Shown: positions 23,987-33,291, counted from the first letter of the stretch. The stretch: DNA of 36,008 bases from Lachnospiraceae bacterium (GCA_011960625.1 BLMJ01000135.1:1-36008); one strand, 5' to 3'. Numbers and translations are program-made. The notes: generated by a model not told the origin, from the sequence alone.

Positions 23987-24824
23987 AATTTTGAACCTCC
24001 TCAATTATAATATTGGGCGTGGATGCCCCTGCTGTAATACCTACTGTTTCCACGGACCTTAATTGATTCACATCCAAATCGTCAAGTGTCTGTATATAGT
24101 ACGTATTCAAACATTCGTTCTTGCATATTTCAAATAGCTTCTGAGTATTGGAGCTGCGGCTGTCCCCTATTACCACCATAGCTTCCACTCTCCCTGCAAT
24201 CCGGCGCGCTTCTTCCTGTCGTTCTTTCGTCGCATTACAAATCGTATTTAAAACAATTATATCATAACCCTTTTTATCAAGAATTTCAACTAATTCTTTG
24301 AATTTCTTGTAATTAAATGTCGTCTGGGCTACAACGCACACTTTCCTGCCCTCTTCCTCCATCCGAAAATGCTCTGCTTCCTCCGCCGATTGGATAACGC
24401 TTACCCTCTCCTTCGACCAGCCTCGGATGCCCTCAACCTCTGGGTGGCTACTGTTTCCTATGATGACAATATGAGAGCCTTTTTTACTTTCTTCGTCAAC
24501 TATCCTGTGAATCTTCTTCACAAAGGGGCAGGTTGCATCGACACAGGTAATGTTCTTTTTTTCTATTAAGTCATAAATATGCCGGGCCACTCCATGGGAA
24601 CGGATGACCACGACACCGTCGTCAAGCCCTTCAAGCTCTTCTTCGGAACGAATGACCTCGACACCCTGTTTCTGCAAATCCTTAATGACTTCCTCATTGT
24701 GGATGATGGGACCGTAGGTATAGATTTTACGGCCTTTATGGCATCTGGCCTGCTCATAGACTGTCTCTACCGCACGCTTGACACCGAAACAGAAACCAGC
24801 AGTCTTCGCTAACTCAACATTCAT
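23967..24824 (-). CDS. ispH: 4-hydroxy-3-methylbut-2-enyl diphosphate reductase
   Basis: This 285-residue enzyme makes IPP and DMAPP in the last step of the MEP isoprenoid pathway, using a 4Fe-4S cluster. The three cluster Cys are in ELAKTAGFCFGVKRAVE (C12), VDATCPFVKKIH and LNTICNATKERQEE. Substrate-binding motifs include IIGNSSHPEVEGIRGW and AGASTPNIIIEEV. The start follows a good ribosome site (GGAGAG), and the stop lies 20 bases inside the S1 gene. It follows cmk closely, a common clostridial order (cmk-ispH-S1). Confidence 0.95.
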   Translation of the reverse strand: MNVELAKTAGFCFGVKRAVETVYEQARCHKGRKIYTYGPIIHNEEVIKDLQKQGVEVIRSEEELEGLDDGVVVIRSHGVARHIYDLIEKKNITCVDATCPFVKKIHRIVDEESKKGSHIVIIGNSSHPEVEGIRGWSKERVSVIQSAEEAEHFRMEEEGRKVCVVAQTTFNYKKFKELVEILDKKGYDIIVLNTICNATKERQEEARRIAGRVEAMVVIGDSRSSNTQKLFEICKNECLNTYYIQTLDDLDVNQLRSVETVGITAGASTPNIIIEEVQNYVRINF

Positions 24825-24845
24825 AGTCTCTCCTTCACGTTTATT

Positions 24846-25502
24846 TTATCGGCACAACTGTGAAATTCTCTGCACCACTTCCTCAATCGTCATGTCCGAG
24901 CTGTCCACCAGGACGGCGTCCTCGGCTTTCTTAAGGGGCGCCGTTTCACGGTTCATATCCCGCGCATCCCGCTCCTTAATATCCCTTGCGATCTCGTCGA
25001 AATCACAACTCTCTCCTTTTGCCGTCAGTTCATCAAAGCGGCGTCTTGCGCGGGTTTCTACACTTGCGGTCAGATAAATCTTCACATCTGCATTGGGAAG
25101 TACACAAGTTCCAATGTCTCTTCCGTCCATGATTACGTCCTGGGTTCTGGCAATCTCCCTTTGAAGATCTAAAAGTTTCTCACGTACTCTTGGAATGACG
25201 GAGCATTGGGAAGTCATCCTGCCCACCGCCTCGTCCCGTAACCTTCCGGTGATATTCACCCCATTCAGATACACTTGCTGAGTCCCGTTTTCATAACAAA
25301 TCTGAACCTCCGCATCCTTACAGGCTTCAATCACCTTGTCTGTCTCCTCCGCCTTTATCCCTCTGTCGAGGAAATGTATGGCAAGTCCACGGTACATGGC
25401 TCCTGTGTCTACGTAGATATACCCTTTTTTTTCGGCCACCAACTTGGCAATGGTACTCTTTCCAGCGCCGGCCGGTCCGTCAATTGCTACATTGTATCCC
25501 AT
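24846..25502 (-). CDS. cmk: Cytidylate kinase
   Basis: This 218-residue (d)CMP kinase has the P-loop GPAGAGKS at residues 9-16, followed by YIYVDTGAMYRGLAI, the CMP-binding IMDGRDIGTCVLPNADVKIY and the lid-region Arg in ASVETRARRRFDEL. Length and motifs are as in the family. It lies 43 bases after the flavoprotein stop and 21 bases before ispH, in the same direction. It belongs to nucleotide metabolism. Confidence 0.95.
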   Translation of the reverse strand: MGYNVAIDGPAGAGKSTIAKLVAEKKGYIYVDTGAMYRGLAIHFLDRGIKAEETDKVIEACKDAEVQICYENGTQQVYLNGVNITGRLRDEAVGRMTSQCSVIPRVREKLLDLQREIARTQDVIMDGRDIGTCVLPNADVKIYLTASVETRARRRFDELTAKGESCDFDEIARDIKERDARDMNRETAPLKKAEDAVLVDSSDMTIEEVVQRISQLCR

Positions 25503-25545
25503 ATTCTCTATTCTCCTGTTCCGACATATTGTCTGTATTTTTTAT

Positions 25546-26781
25546 CTATACAAAGGGTATACTGCTTCCCGCCGCATATCCTGTAGACCATGCAATCTGC
25601 AAGTTAAACCCTCCGGTCAATGCATCCAAATCCAGCACTTCGCCCGCGAAATACAGTCCTTTGACATATTTCGACTCCATCGTCCCCGGCTGTATTTCCT
25701 TCGTCTTAACGCCTCCCCGGGTAATAATCGCCTCGTTGTAATCCCTAAGTCCGGTGAGCGTCATAGTCAGATGTTTAATCTGGTGTACGAACCTTTGCCG
25801 CTCCTCCTTGGAAATGACATTGACTTTTTTCTCGGGAGGAATCCCGCTTAATTCTACCATAACCGGAAGCAATTTGGAAGGGAACAATTTTCCAAGTGCA
25901 TTCTTAAACTGTCGGTTCTGATTCTCCTCAAAGTCTCTTCGCACCCTCTGATCCAGTTGTTCTTCCAAAAGCCCAGGCTTTAAATCAATCTCAAGCCTTA
26001 ATTCCCGGTCTTTCAATTTCTGGCCCACGAAACTGCTGGCGCTCAAGATTATCGGTCCGCTCACTCCATAATGAGTAAATAACATTTCTCCAAACTCCTG
26101 ATACAGCCGCTTCTTTCCCTGATAAATAGAGGCTGACACATTTCTGAGGGAAAGTCCCATAAGCTCCCTCACCCAGTTTTCCTTCACCTCCATCGGCACA
26201 AGAGACGGCATACACGGGGTGAGCGTATGCCCACATTCACTGGCAAAACGATACCCGTCTCCTGTGGACCCTGTGGACGGATAAGACAAGCCTCCTGTGG
26301 CCACAATACAGGCGTCTCCGCTGATATACTCTCCACAAGCCAGCTCTGCATGTGAAAACTCCCCATTTTTGACGGATATCCTGACAGCCTCCTCCTTAAG
26401 TCTAACCTGAACCTTCAGCCGCTTCATCTCCTTCTCCATAGCCCGAATCACATCAGAGGAATGGTCGGATACCGGAAATACCCGCTCTCCCCTCTCTATC
26501 TTAGTGCGTACTCCCAGTTCCTCAAAGAATTGGATGACCTCCTGGTTCGTGCAGCCATAAAAGCTGCTGTACAGAAACCTGGGGTTACTGACCACTGAAG
26601 AAAGCAGCGTCTCCATATCACAAGCATTGGTAATATTACATCTGCCTTTTCCTGTGATAAACAGCTTTTTTCCTAATCTTTCATTCTTCTCAAACAAGCA
26701 GACCTTATGTCCGTTCCTCGCCGCCGTAATCGCGGCAAACATTCCTGCCGCACCGCCGCCAATCACTAAAACCTTACTCAT
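25546..26781 (-). CDS. FAD-dependent oxidoreductase, BaiN/HI0933 (YhiN) family
   Basis: This 411-residue flavoprotein starts with the FAD-binding fold (SKVLVIGGGAAGMFAAITAA, with E31 as the ribose ligand in LFEKNERLGKKLFITGKGRC). It has the family's CIVATGGLSYPSTGSTGDGY and the C-terminal YVKGLYFAGEVLDLDALTGG then FNLQIAWSTGYAAG. The family is widespread but most members lack a proven substrate; one clostridial member, BaiN, was linked to bile acid dehydroxylation, which should not be assumed here. The start overlaps the end of the RpiR gene by 8 bases. Confidence 0.9.
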   Translation of the reverse strand: MSKVLVIGGGAAGMFAAITAARNGHKVCLFEKNERLGKKLFITGKGRCNITNACDMETLLSSVVSNPRFLYSSFYGCTNQEVIQFFEELGVRTKIERGERVFPVSDHSSDVIRAMEKEMKRLKVQVRLKEEAVRISVKNGEFSHAELACGEYISGDACIVATGGLSYPSTGSTGDGYRFASECGHTLTPCMPSLVPMEVKENWVRELMGLSLRNVSASIYQGKKRLYQEFGEMLFTHYGVSGPIILSASSFVGQKLKDRELRLEIDLKPGLLEEQLDQRVRRDFEENQNRQFKNALGKLFPSKLLPVMVELSGIPPEKKVNVISKEERQRFVHQIKHLTMTLTGLRDYNEAIITRGGVKTKEIQPGTMESKYVKGLYFAGEVLDLDALTGGFNLQIAWSTGYAAGSSIPFV

Positions 26782-27697
26782 TACGCTCCTCCTGCGTCCC
26801 GGACAGCTCCATCTTCTCCCCCACCATATTCAGCTCATCCTTACTGTACACCTGATACTCGTCCCAGATTTCTTCCAGCGTCTCAAGGGTCGTGATGACC
26901 TCCTTCTGTTTTTTCATGCACAATGCCACCACCAGCGCATTTACCACACTTAGGGGGGCAACCAGCGAATCCACAATGGAAGCCATGTCGCTGCGCGCAA
27001 TCAGATTGCAGGAGGAATATAGGGTCATGGGAGAATGAACACTGTCTGTCAGGGTAATTACTTTGGCCTTCCGATTGCTGGCATACTCTAATGCTTTCAG
27101 TGTACGCATGGAATACCGCGGGAAACTAATCCCGATAATGGCATCTTTCTCATTAATCCTAAGCATCTGCTCGAAGATTTCACTGGGACTGCTGGTATTC
27201 ACTGCCACCACTTCCTCACACACCAAGTTCAGATAAAAACACAGGAAACTTGCAAGAGGCGCGCAGCTTCTGATTCCCACCACATAGATTTTCCTGGCGT
27301 TCAGAATCGTATCTACTGCCATTTCAAAGGTTTCATGGTCGATTGCCTCCATAGTCAGTTTGATCTTCTCAATATCCGAATGTAACACGCTTGCCAAGAT
27401 TTCTCCTTGGCTGATTCTTCCATATGTCACTTCCATACGCTGAATGGAATTTAGCTTTGTCCGCACCATCTCGCCAAGGGCCTTCTGAAATCCCGGATAT
27501 CCCTCATAGCCAAGCGCCATGGCAAACCGCACTACCGTAGATTCACTGACACCCACCTCTTCTCCCATCTTAGCCGCCGTCAGAAACGCCGCCTTATCAT
27601 AGTCCTTTTGGATGAAATCAGCAAGCTTTCTCTGACCTTTACTAAATTTGGGATATCCATCCTCTATCTTATTTAACAATTCATTCTTGCTTCGCAT
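26774..27697 (-). CDS. MurR/RpiR family transcriptional regulator
   Basis: This 307-residue protein has an N-terminal helix-turn-helix (about residues 38-62, TAAKMGEEVGVSESTVVRFA) and a C-terminal SIS domain for a phosphosugar (about residues 130-240, with RKIYVVGIRSCAPLASFL and DAIIGISFPRYSMRTLKALE). RpiR proteins respond to sugar phosphates and control sugar or amino-sugar genes. A strong promoter lies at 27738-27766, and a 12-bp inverted repeat around it may be its own operator. The target genes are not evident from the neighbours. It is first in the cluster flavoprotein-cmk-ispH-S1. Confidence 0.92.
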   Translation of the reverse strand: MRSKNELLNKIEDGYPKFSKGQRKLADFIQKDYDKAAFLTAAKMGEEVGVSESTVVRFAMALGYEGYPGFQKALGEMVRTKLNSIQRMEVTYGRISQGEILASVLHSDIEKIKLTMEAIDHETFEMAVDTILNARKIYVVGIRSCAPLASFLCFYLNLVCEEVVAVNTSSPSEIFEQMLRINEKDAIIGISFPRYSMRTLKALEYASNRKAKVITLTDSVHSPMTLYSSCNLIARSDMASIVDSLVAPLSVVNALVVALCMKKQKEVITTLETLEEIWDEYQVYSKDELNMVGEKMELSGTQEERNE

Positions 27698-27737
27698 TTA
27701 ACAAAAGCCTCTTTCCATTATCTTTTACACCGTTACT

Positions 27738-27778
27738 ATTATATAGCCTCCCCTATAAACATTCAAGAGGCTATATAA
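27738..27778 (-). promoter_or_regulatory. Promoter and overlapping inverted repeat (possible operator) of the RpiR-family gene
   Basis: TTGAAT (27761-27766) and TATAAT (27738-27743) are 17 bases apart on the minus strand. A perfect 12-bp inverted repeat (TTATATAGCCTC 27739-27750 / GAGGCTATATAA 27767-27778) covers the -10 and touches the -35. This placement suits autoregulation by the RpiR protein. Confidence 0.6.
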
Positions 27779-27791
27779 CTTTGATTATTAC

Positions 27792-27833
27792 AAAATTACG
27801 GAACAAAACTTCTACGTTTTGTTCCGTAATTTT
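27792..27833. terminator. Terminator hairpin after the peptide transporter operon
   Basis: An 18-bp perfect stem (27792-27809 / 27816-27833, core ACGGAACAAAAC) with a 6-base loop has AAAATT on one side and AATTTT on the other. It lies 21 bases after the oppF-like stop and is nearly symmetric, so it could work in both directions. Confidence 0.75.
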
Positions 27834-27853
27834 AAAACATCTATAAAAATAAC

Positions 27854-28834
27854 TCACGAAATATCTCCGCATCTGTGACATGACACAAAATGCTCCACTT
27901 CCATCTGAACCAAGGGCGGCTCTTCTAACCTGCATTTTTCAACTGCATACGGACATCGGTTCTGAAAACGACATCCTGACGGCGGATTAATCGGACTGGG
28001 AATCTCACCTGCCATACGGATTCTCACTTTCTTCTCTTCTACATGCGGGTCCGGAATCGGAATTGCCGATAACAACGCTTTTGTATACGGATGCTCCGGT
28101 TTGTTATAAAGATTCTCCGATGTTGTAATCTCCATAATCTTTCCCAGATACATTACCATAACCCTGTCTGAAATATGCTTTACCATCGAAAGATCATGGG
28201 CTATGAACATGTATGTAAGCCCTTTCTCCTTCTTAAGCTTTTCAAGCAAATTCACAATCTGAGCCTGAATGGAAACGTCTAATGCAGAAATAGGTTCATC
28301 ACAGACAATAAATTCTGGCTCTACAGCAAGCGCCCTTGCAATCCCAATCCTCTGTCTTTGTCCGCCGGAAAATTCATGTACATAACGGGTGCCGTAAGAT
28401 GCATCAAGACCAACTGTAACCAGAAGTTCTCCCACCCTCTTTTTTATCTCCTCTTCTGAGCCAGCAAGTTCATGTGCCCGGATTCCTTCTGCAATGATCT
28501 CACTAACCTTCATCTTTGGGTCCAGAGAGGCGTAAGGGTCTTGAAAAATAATCTGCGCCTGCTTCGTAAATTGCCTTCTCTTTTCCCCTTTCATCTGATG
28601 AACATCTTCCCCCCTGTACAATACCTGTCCATCCGTCTTCTCATAAAGACCGATGCAGGTCCTTCCACACGTCGTCTTTCCGCATCCCGATTCCCCTACA
28701 ACTCCTAATGTCTCTCCTTTACGGATATAAAAGGAAACCTCATCCACCGCTTTTAGGGTCTTTTTCTTTCCTACTTTAAAATATTTTTTTAACCCGCTTA
28801 CCTCCAGCAAATTTCTGTCTTTATCTGTCATCAT
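27854..28834 (-). CDS. Peptide ABC transporter ATP-binding protein (OppF/DppF-like)
   Basis: This 326-residue ATPase has the Walker A GESGCGKTT, signature FSGGQRQRIGIARALAV and Walker B FIVCDEPISALD, then IFIAHDLS-like MFIAHDLSMVKHISD with the switch His. The C-terminal oligopeptide/dipeptide extension has the Cys motif CRFQNRCPYAVEKCRLEEPP, which in this family can bind an Fe-S cluster. It overlaps the start of the previous gene's stop by 4 bases. It is the last gene of the order binding protein, permease B, permease C, ATPase D, ATPase F. Confidence 0.93.
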   Translation of the reverse strand: MMTDKDRNLLEVSGLKKYFKVGKKKTLKAVDEVSFYIRKGETLGVVGESGCGKTTCGRTCIGLYEKTDGQVLYRGEDVHQMKGEKRRQFTKQAQIIFQDPYASLDPKMKVSEIIAEGIRAHELAGSEEEIKKRVGELLVTVGLDASYGTRYVHEFSGGQRQRIGIARALAVEPEFIVCDEPISALDVSIQAQIVNLLEKLKKEKGLTYMFIAHDLSMVKHISDRVMVMYLGKIMEITTSENLYNKPEHPYTKALLSAIPIPDPHVEEKKVRIRMAGEIPSPINPPSGCRFQNRCPYAVEKCRLEEPPLVQMEVEHFVSCHRCGDIS

Positions 28835-29805
28835 CTATCCCCCTTCTGTAACCAGCAGCAAACCTCATGCCCCTTCGTCAATTCTACCCTTTCCGGAAAT
28901 GTTTGCTCGCAAACAGGAAGTTTTTTCTTACATCTGGCTGCAAATGGACATCCAGTCGGCGGCTTAGCCATATTCGGCGGAGCTCCCTCTATGGTTTCTA
29001 AGGTTTCCTCTGAAACATCCAGTCTTGGTACGGCACGAAGAAGCGCTTCTGTATATGGATGAGCCGGATGATAAAAGATATCTTCAGAACTTCCTTCCTC
29101 TACAACCTTTCCTGCATACATTACGATAATGTTTTGGGCAAAATTCGCAACGATTCCCAGATCATGAGTAATCAATATGATTGTCATGCCATGGGTCTTT
29201 TGAATGTCTTTCATCATCTCTAAGATGTCCGCCTGAATCGTTACATCCAAAGCAGTCGTTGGTTCGTCTGCAATCAAAAGCTTGGGATTCAGTGTAAGCG
29301 CAATCGCAATCATTACTCTCTGACGCATACCTCCTGAAAATTCATGCGGATATTGCTTCATACGCATAGCTGCATTTGGAATACCTACAAGTTCAAGCAT
29401 TCGGATTCCTTCCTGCCAGGCTTCTTTTTTGGGTACTTTTTTATGTACTAATATTTTTTCTGTTATCTGTTTCCCGATATTCATGGTTGGATTCAAGGCC
29501 GTAAGCGCATCCTGAAAAACCATGGAACACCCTTGCCCCCGATAATTTTCCCATTGTTTCTCTGTATATTCCAGAATATTCTCGTCTCGGAAAAATATTT
29601 TACTTTCTTTCGAGACAATCCCCGGCTTATTAATCAAGCCCATAATACTTTTTGATGTGACAGATTTCCCACATCCAGACTCACCCACAATGGCCGTTAC
29701 ATTTCCTTCCTCTATTTCAAAAGAAATATTTCTAACCGCCTGCACTTCTCCCGCATAAGTCCGGAATAGAACAGACAGATTCTCTACTTTTAATATCGCA
29801 TCCAT
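28831..29805 (-). CDS. Peptide ABC transporter ATP-binding protein (OppD/DppD-like)
   Basis: This 324-residue ATPase has the Walker A GESGCGKSVTSKSIMGL, signature EFSGGMRQRVMIAIALTLN, Walker B LLIADEPTTALD and switch region ITHDLGIVANFA. The C-terminal extension includes PTGCPFAARCKKKLPVCEQ, the usual Cys cluster of this subfamily. It forms a heterodimer with the neighbouring OppF-like ATPase. It follows the permease C gene by 15 bases and overlaps the next ATPase gene by 4 bases. Confidence 0.93.
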   Translation of the reverse strand: MDAILKVENLSVLFRTYAGEVQAVRNISFEIEEGNVTAIVGESGCGKSVTSKSIMGLINKPGIVSKESKIFFRDENILEYTEKQWENYRGQGCSMVFQDALTALNPTMNIGKQITEKILVHKKVPKKEAWQEGIRMLELVGIPNAAMRMKQYPHEFSGGMRQRVMIAIALTLNPKLLIADEPTTALDVTIQADILEMMKDIQKTHGMTIILITHDLGIVANFAQNIIVMYAGKVVEEGSSEDIFYHPAHPYTEALLRAVPRLDVSEETLETIEGAPPNMAKPPTGCPFAARCKKKLPVCEQTFPERVELTKGHEVCCWLQKGDR

Positions 29806-29820
29806 AATTATCCTCCCGAC

Positions 29821-30654
29821 TTATTTCACCAATTTCGGATCAAGTATCTGTTGAAGCATATCCCCCAGTACGTTAAAGCACAACACTGTAACTAAAATCA
29901 TAGTTCCCGGCACTACTGCAAGAATCGGATTGTGAAGAATATATTGCTGGGCGCTCTGGAGCATACTTCCCCAGGAAGCCATAGGCAACTGGACACCATA
30001 TCCCAGGAAGCTAAGCGCCGACTCATCCAAAATCGCATTTGCGATACTAAGACTGGCCGCTACGATAATCTGCGGCATAAGATTTGGAATAATATGCCTC
30101 CAGATAATAGTTTTCTGCCGCACTCCCAAAGCATTTGCCGCCAGCACAAAATCCCGTTCTTTCAAAGTCAATGTCTGGGCTCTTACGACTCTTGCTACTC
30201 TGGTCCAGGAAAAGGATGCCAGCATAAATACCAGCGTCACCATGTTCCTTGGCATGAAGGAGTACACGACAATAATAAACAAAAGACTTGGCACAGACAA
30301 AAATACATCCACAACCCTCATACAGACCATATCAACTTTTCCGCCTTTAAAACCACTGAACGTCCCAATCAGAGTTCCTATCACAACTGCCACGCACATG
30401 GCAGCAAATCCTACCATCAAGGATACTCTTCCCCCATATAATGCCCTGGTAAATGTATCCCTTCCCAGTTCGTCCGTTCCTAAAATATGCGTTTTGCTAA
30501 CCTCCTCAAGCTTTTCGGCAACATTTACCGCATCCGGATCATAAGGCGATAATGGCGCCAGCAAGGAGGCAAGGATTATCACCATAAGCAGTATCGTACA
30601 TACGACTGTCATTTTATTGGAAAAGAATAATTTTTTCATTGCTTTCTTATCCAT
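29821..30654 (-). CDS. Peptide ABC transporter permease (OppC/DppC-like)
   Basis: This 277-residue permease has about six membrane segments, the N-terminal FFSNKMTVVCTILLMVIILA and the family's TDELGRDTFTRALYGGRVSL. The coupling (EAA) loop is VLAANALGVRQKTIIWRHII, followed by PNLMPQIIVAASLSIANAIL. The end PMASWGSMLQSAQQYI is also typical. The ATG at 30652-30654 is chosen since GGGAG precedes it by 7 bases; the frame is open further upstream into the permease B gene. It is directly after that gene's stop, with one base between. Confidence 0.92.
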   Translation of the reverse strand: MDKKAMKKLFFSNKMTVVCTILLMVIILASLLAPLSPYDPDAVNVAEKLEEVSKTHILGTDELGRDTFTRALYGGRVSLMVGFAAMCVAVVIGTLIGTFSGFKGGKVDMVCMRVVDVFLSVPSLLFIIVVYSFMPRNMVTLVFMLASFSWTRVARVVRAQTLTLKERDFVLAANALGVRQKTIIWRHIIPNLMPQIIVAASLSIANAILDESALSFLGYGVQLPMASWGSMLQSAQQYILHNPILAVVPGTMILVTVLCFNVLGDMLQQILDPKLVK

Positions 30655-30655
30655 C

Positions 30656-31627
30656 TTACTTCTCCCTTCCTTGCTTGATTCTTGGATCTGCAAATCCATA
30701 CAGCAAATCTGCCAGGAAATTTCCAACCAAAAGCACCATACATGCCAACATTGTAATTCCCATAATCATCGTATAATCACGGCTGTTAATCGCATCCAGA
30801 CACAGGGTGCCAAGTCCTGGCCATCCAAAAACAGACTCGACAATAAACGAACCTGTAATCAATGTTCCAAAGTTCATACCCACCATAGTAATAATCGGAA
30901 GCAAGCAGTTTTTAAGCACATGCCCCCGCAGCACCCGCATTTTGGGGACTCCTTTGGATATTGCCGTCATGACATACTCTTCCTCTTTCTGTTCAATCGT
31001 ATTTGACCGAATATATCTCACAAAAACGGCTGTATTGTTCACACTCAGTACAATCACAGGCAAAACTCCATGACGTATTACATCCATAGCAGAATTTACC
31101 CCTATGGTACGCATTCCCGCACTGGGAAACCAGCTTAAATGCAAAGAAAACACAATGATCAGCATGATTCCAAACCAGAATGCCGGAAGAGAGATACCCA
31201 GATAGGAAATTCCACTGATAATATTATCAATCCACTGATTCTTATAATATCCGGCCAAAAGGCCAAGAGGAATAGAAATCAATATTGACAGCAAAAGGGC
31301 CGCCCCCATTAAACCTATTGTATTTGGAAGTCGATCAAGAATCTGCGTCTTAACCGGCTGATGGTTGCTGATTGACAACCCCCAATCCCCTTTCAGCATC
31401 TTTCCGGCCCAGTTTACATATCTCTGTGCAACATTTCCATTCAACCCTAACGCCTCTCTCATATCATTCAACTGTTCCTCTGTCATTTTGTATGAAGAAA
31501 CAGCCGGCGATGTATACAGATACAGTGGATCTCCCGGTGAAAAATATATGATTGAGAATGCAAACATAGATACAAACACTAGCACAAGCAGCGTCTGCGC
31601 TAATCGCTTAATTATAAAGTCTTTCAT
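30656..31627 (-). CDS. Peptide ABC transporter permease (OppB/DppB-like)
   Basis: This 323-residue permease begins KDFIIKRLAQTLLVLVFVSM and has FSIIYFSPGDPLYLY, the family's conserved external part, and the EAA-type loop YVMTAISKGVPKMRVLRGHV followed by LKNCLLPIITMVGMNFG. About six membrane segments are visible. GAGGAGAG precedes its ATG. It starts 77 bases after the binding protein gene, and a perfect 13-bp hairpin lies in this gap (31649-31680). Confidence 0.93.
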   Translation of the reverse strand: MKDFIIKRLAQTLLVLVFVSMFAFSIIYFSPGDPLYLYTSPAVSSYKMTEEQLNDMREALGLNGNVAQRYVNWAGKMLKGDWGLSISNHQPVKTQILDRLPNTIGLMGAALLLSILISIPLGLLAGYYKNQWIDNIISGISYLGISLPAFWFGIMLIIVFSLHLSWFPSAGMRTIGVNSAMDVIRHGVLPVIVLSVNNTAVFVRYIRSNTIEQKEEEYVMTAISKGVPKMRVLRGHVLKNCLLPIITMVGMNFGTLITGSFIVESVFGWPGLGTLCLDAINSRDYTMIMGITMLACMVLLVGNFLADLLYGFADPRIKQGREK

Positions 31628-31648
31628 CCCATCTCTCCTCGTATAGTA

Positions 31649-31680
31649 GAAATAGATTCTGCCAAAACAGAATCTATTTC
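31649..31680 (-). promoter_or_regulatory. Intercistronic hairpin between the binding protein and permease genes
   Basis: A perfect 13-bp stem (GAAATAGATTCTG 31649-31661 / CAGAATCTATTTC 31668-31680) with a 6-base loop is not followed by a T-run on the minus strand. Such hairpins can protect the upstream part of the mRNA and raise binding protein levels over the permeases. Confidence 0.6.
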
Positions 31681-31704
31681 CCCAGACCTTCTATTCTTTT
31701 CTAT

Positions 31705-33291
31705 TTATTCAAAATAAAGTTTTGTGTAGTCCTCAAACACAGGTGTTGTCGTATATTCTTCCGCTCCCTTAAGATTCGATGTCGTTACAAAACAGTAGCT
31801 TGGATAAGCAATTGGATAGACCAGATATTCTTCCTGCGCTTTCTTCTGTAACTCAGAATAGATAGATGCTCTCTCTTCCATATCATTGGTAGCTCTTCCC
31901 TGCTTGAACAGCTCCAGAATCTCTTCACTCGTATCTACATTGATTCCCCAGGTTCCGTCATACATACCTGCAACAACTGAATCCGGATCTCCTGAAGCTC
32001 CATATTCATTCAAGTATAATTCATAATCTGCCTGATCTGTAAATACAACGTCAAAGAAACCATTAGCATCGATGCCTTCCAGTTCAACATTTACATCGAT
32101 CTCTTTTAACTGCTGCTGGATCATCAAAGCTGTATCCTCCATAAAACCACGGTCTGTATTATAATGGAGTTTAATTGTCTTTCCTTCCAGCCCGGAACTC
32201 TTAGCCAGCTTTTTCGCTTCGTCGAGATCCTGCTCATATCCCTTCATGCTATCGTCATGGAAAAGATTCTGGCTGCTGAATATTGTATTGGCCGGAAGCC
32301 CCATTGCCTCTCCATATGCACCTTTTACAATCTCCTCCTGATTCAATGCCAAAAAGACCGCTTTCACTGCATCACGATTCTCCCATGTTGCACAATACTT
32401 ATTCCATGCAAGATATTTTACCCGTCCCTCTGCAAGCTGATGCAGTTCTGCTCCATCTACATCCTTAAACTCTTCTGCCGTCGCGTCAGACGACACAAGA
32501 AGGTAATTAATCTCACCGTTCTTGAAAGCCACTTCCTGTGCGCTTGGGTCTGAAATTACCCGAAATACAACCTTCTCAATCTGCGGCGCACCGCCGTAAT
32601 AATCGTCGAATTTCTCAAATACGACAGACTCACCATCATTAAATTCTGACAATTTGTAAGGTCCGGAACCAATATCCGTCAGATTTGCCTCTGCTGATTT
32701 GATATCTGTGTTGCCATCAAAGGCATGAGCCGGAATAATCTGCAATTTTCCCAGTACCTCAAAGTAAGATGCGGAAGGATTCGGTATCGTGAAATTGACT
32801 GTCAAATCGTCTACCTTCTCGTACTTCACCTTCTCCTCGCCGGCAAACACCACATTCGTGAAACCTGCACCGTTATCCGTATCTGCATTGCAGTCAGCTG
32901 TAAATATAACATCGTCAGCCGTAATCGGCTCTCCGTCATGCCACTTTAAATTATCCTTCAATTTAAGCGTATACGTCAAACCGTCCTCCGACACTTCACA
33001 GCTCTCTGCTAGATAATACCTTGTCTCATCATCCGCCACATAATACAATTCGTCAGAATATGGGGATAACTGAAGTGTCCCTTCCGCCATGGACTCTAAC
33101 AATGGATTCAAGCTTGTCACTGTTGCCGATACCGGAATAATCAAGGTATCTGATTCCGTACCGCCGCTTTTTGTACCTTCCGTACTTCCGCCGCTTTCTG
33201 TCTGTTTCTCTCCGTCTGAACTTCCGCAGCCTACAAAGAGTGTTGACACCATCCCAAGGCAGAGAAGCAGAGTTACTAATCTTTTCTTCAT
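31705..33291 (-). CDS. Peptide ABC transporter substrate-binding lipoprotein (SBP family 5)
   Basis: This 528-residue lipoprotein has a signal peptide with lipobox (KKRLVTLLLCLGMVSTLFVG then Cys at residue 22), a Ser/Gly/Thr/Glu-rich linker (about residues 23-48) and an SBP_bac_5 fold: LAESCEVSEDGLTYTLKLKD, NLKWHDGEPITADDVIFT, then GSGPYKLSEF and the late DYELYLNEYGASGDPDS. It binds oligo- or dipeptides, or a similar ligand, outside the membrane for the permeases downstream. The ATG at 33289-33291 has GGGAGGA at good spacing; the frame extends to 33375 without a ribosome site. It is the first gene of the operon. Confidence 0.93.
   Translation of the reverse strand: MKKRLVTLLLCLGMVSTLFVGCGSSDGEKQTESGGSTEGTKSGGTESDTLIIPVSATVTSLNPLLESMAEGTLQLSPYSDELYYVADDETRYYLAESCEVSEDGLTYTLKLKDNLKWHDGEPITADDVIFTADCNADTDNGAGFTNVVFAGEEKVKYEKVDDLTVNFTIPNPSASYFEVLGKLQIIPAHAFDGNTDIKSAEANLTDIGSGPYKLSEFNDGESVVFEKFDDYYGGAPQIEKVVFRVISDPSAQEVAFKNGEINYLLVSSDATAEEFKDVDGAELHQLAEGRVKYLAWNKYCATWENRDAVKAVFLALNQEEIVKGAYGEAMGLPANTIFSSQNLFHDDSMKGYEQDLDEAKKLAKSSGLEGKTIKLHYNTDRGFMEDTALMIQQQLKEIDVNVELEGIDANGFFDVVFTDQADYELYLNEYGASGDPDSVVAGMYDGTWGINVDTSEEILELFKQGRATNDMEERASIYSELQKKAQEEYLVYPIAYPSYCFVTTSNLKGAEEYTTTPVFEDYTKLYFE

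Noticed and set aside
27792-27833. 18-bp perfect stem as the end of an insertion sequence.
   Set aside because: It stands alone 21 bases after an operon end, with no transposase or partner repeat, and fits a terminator.
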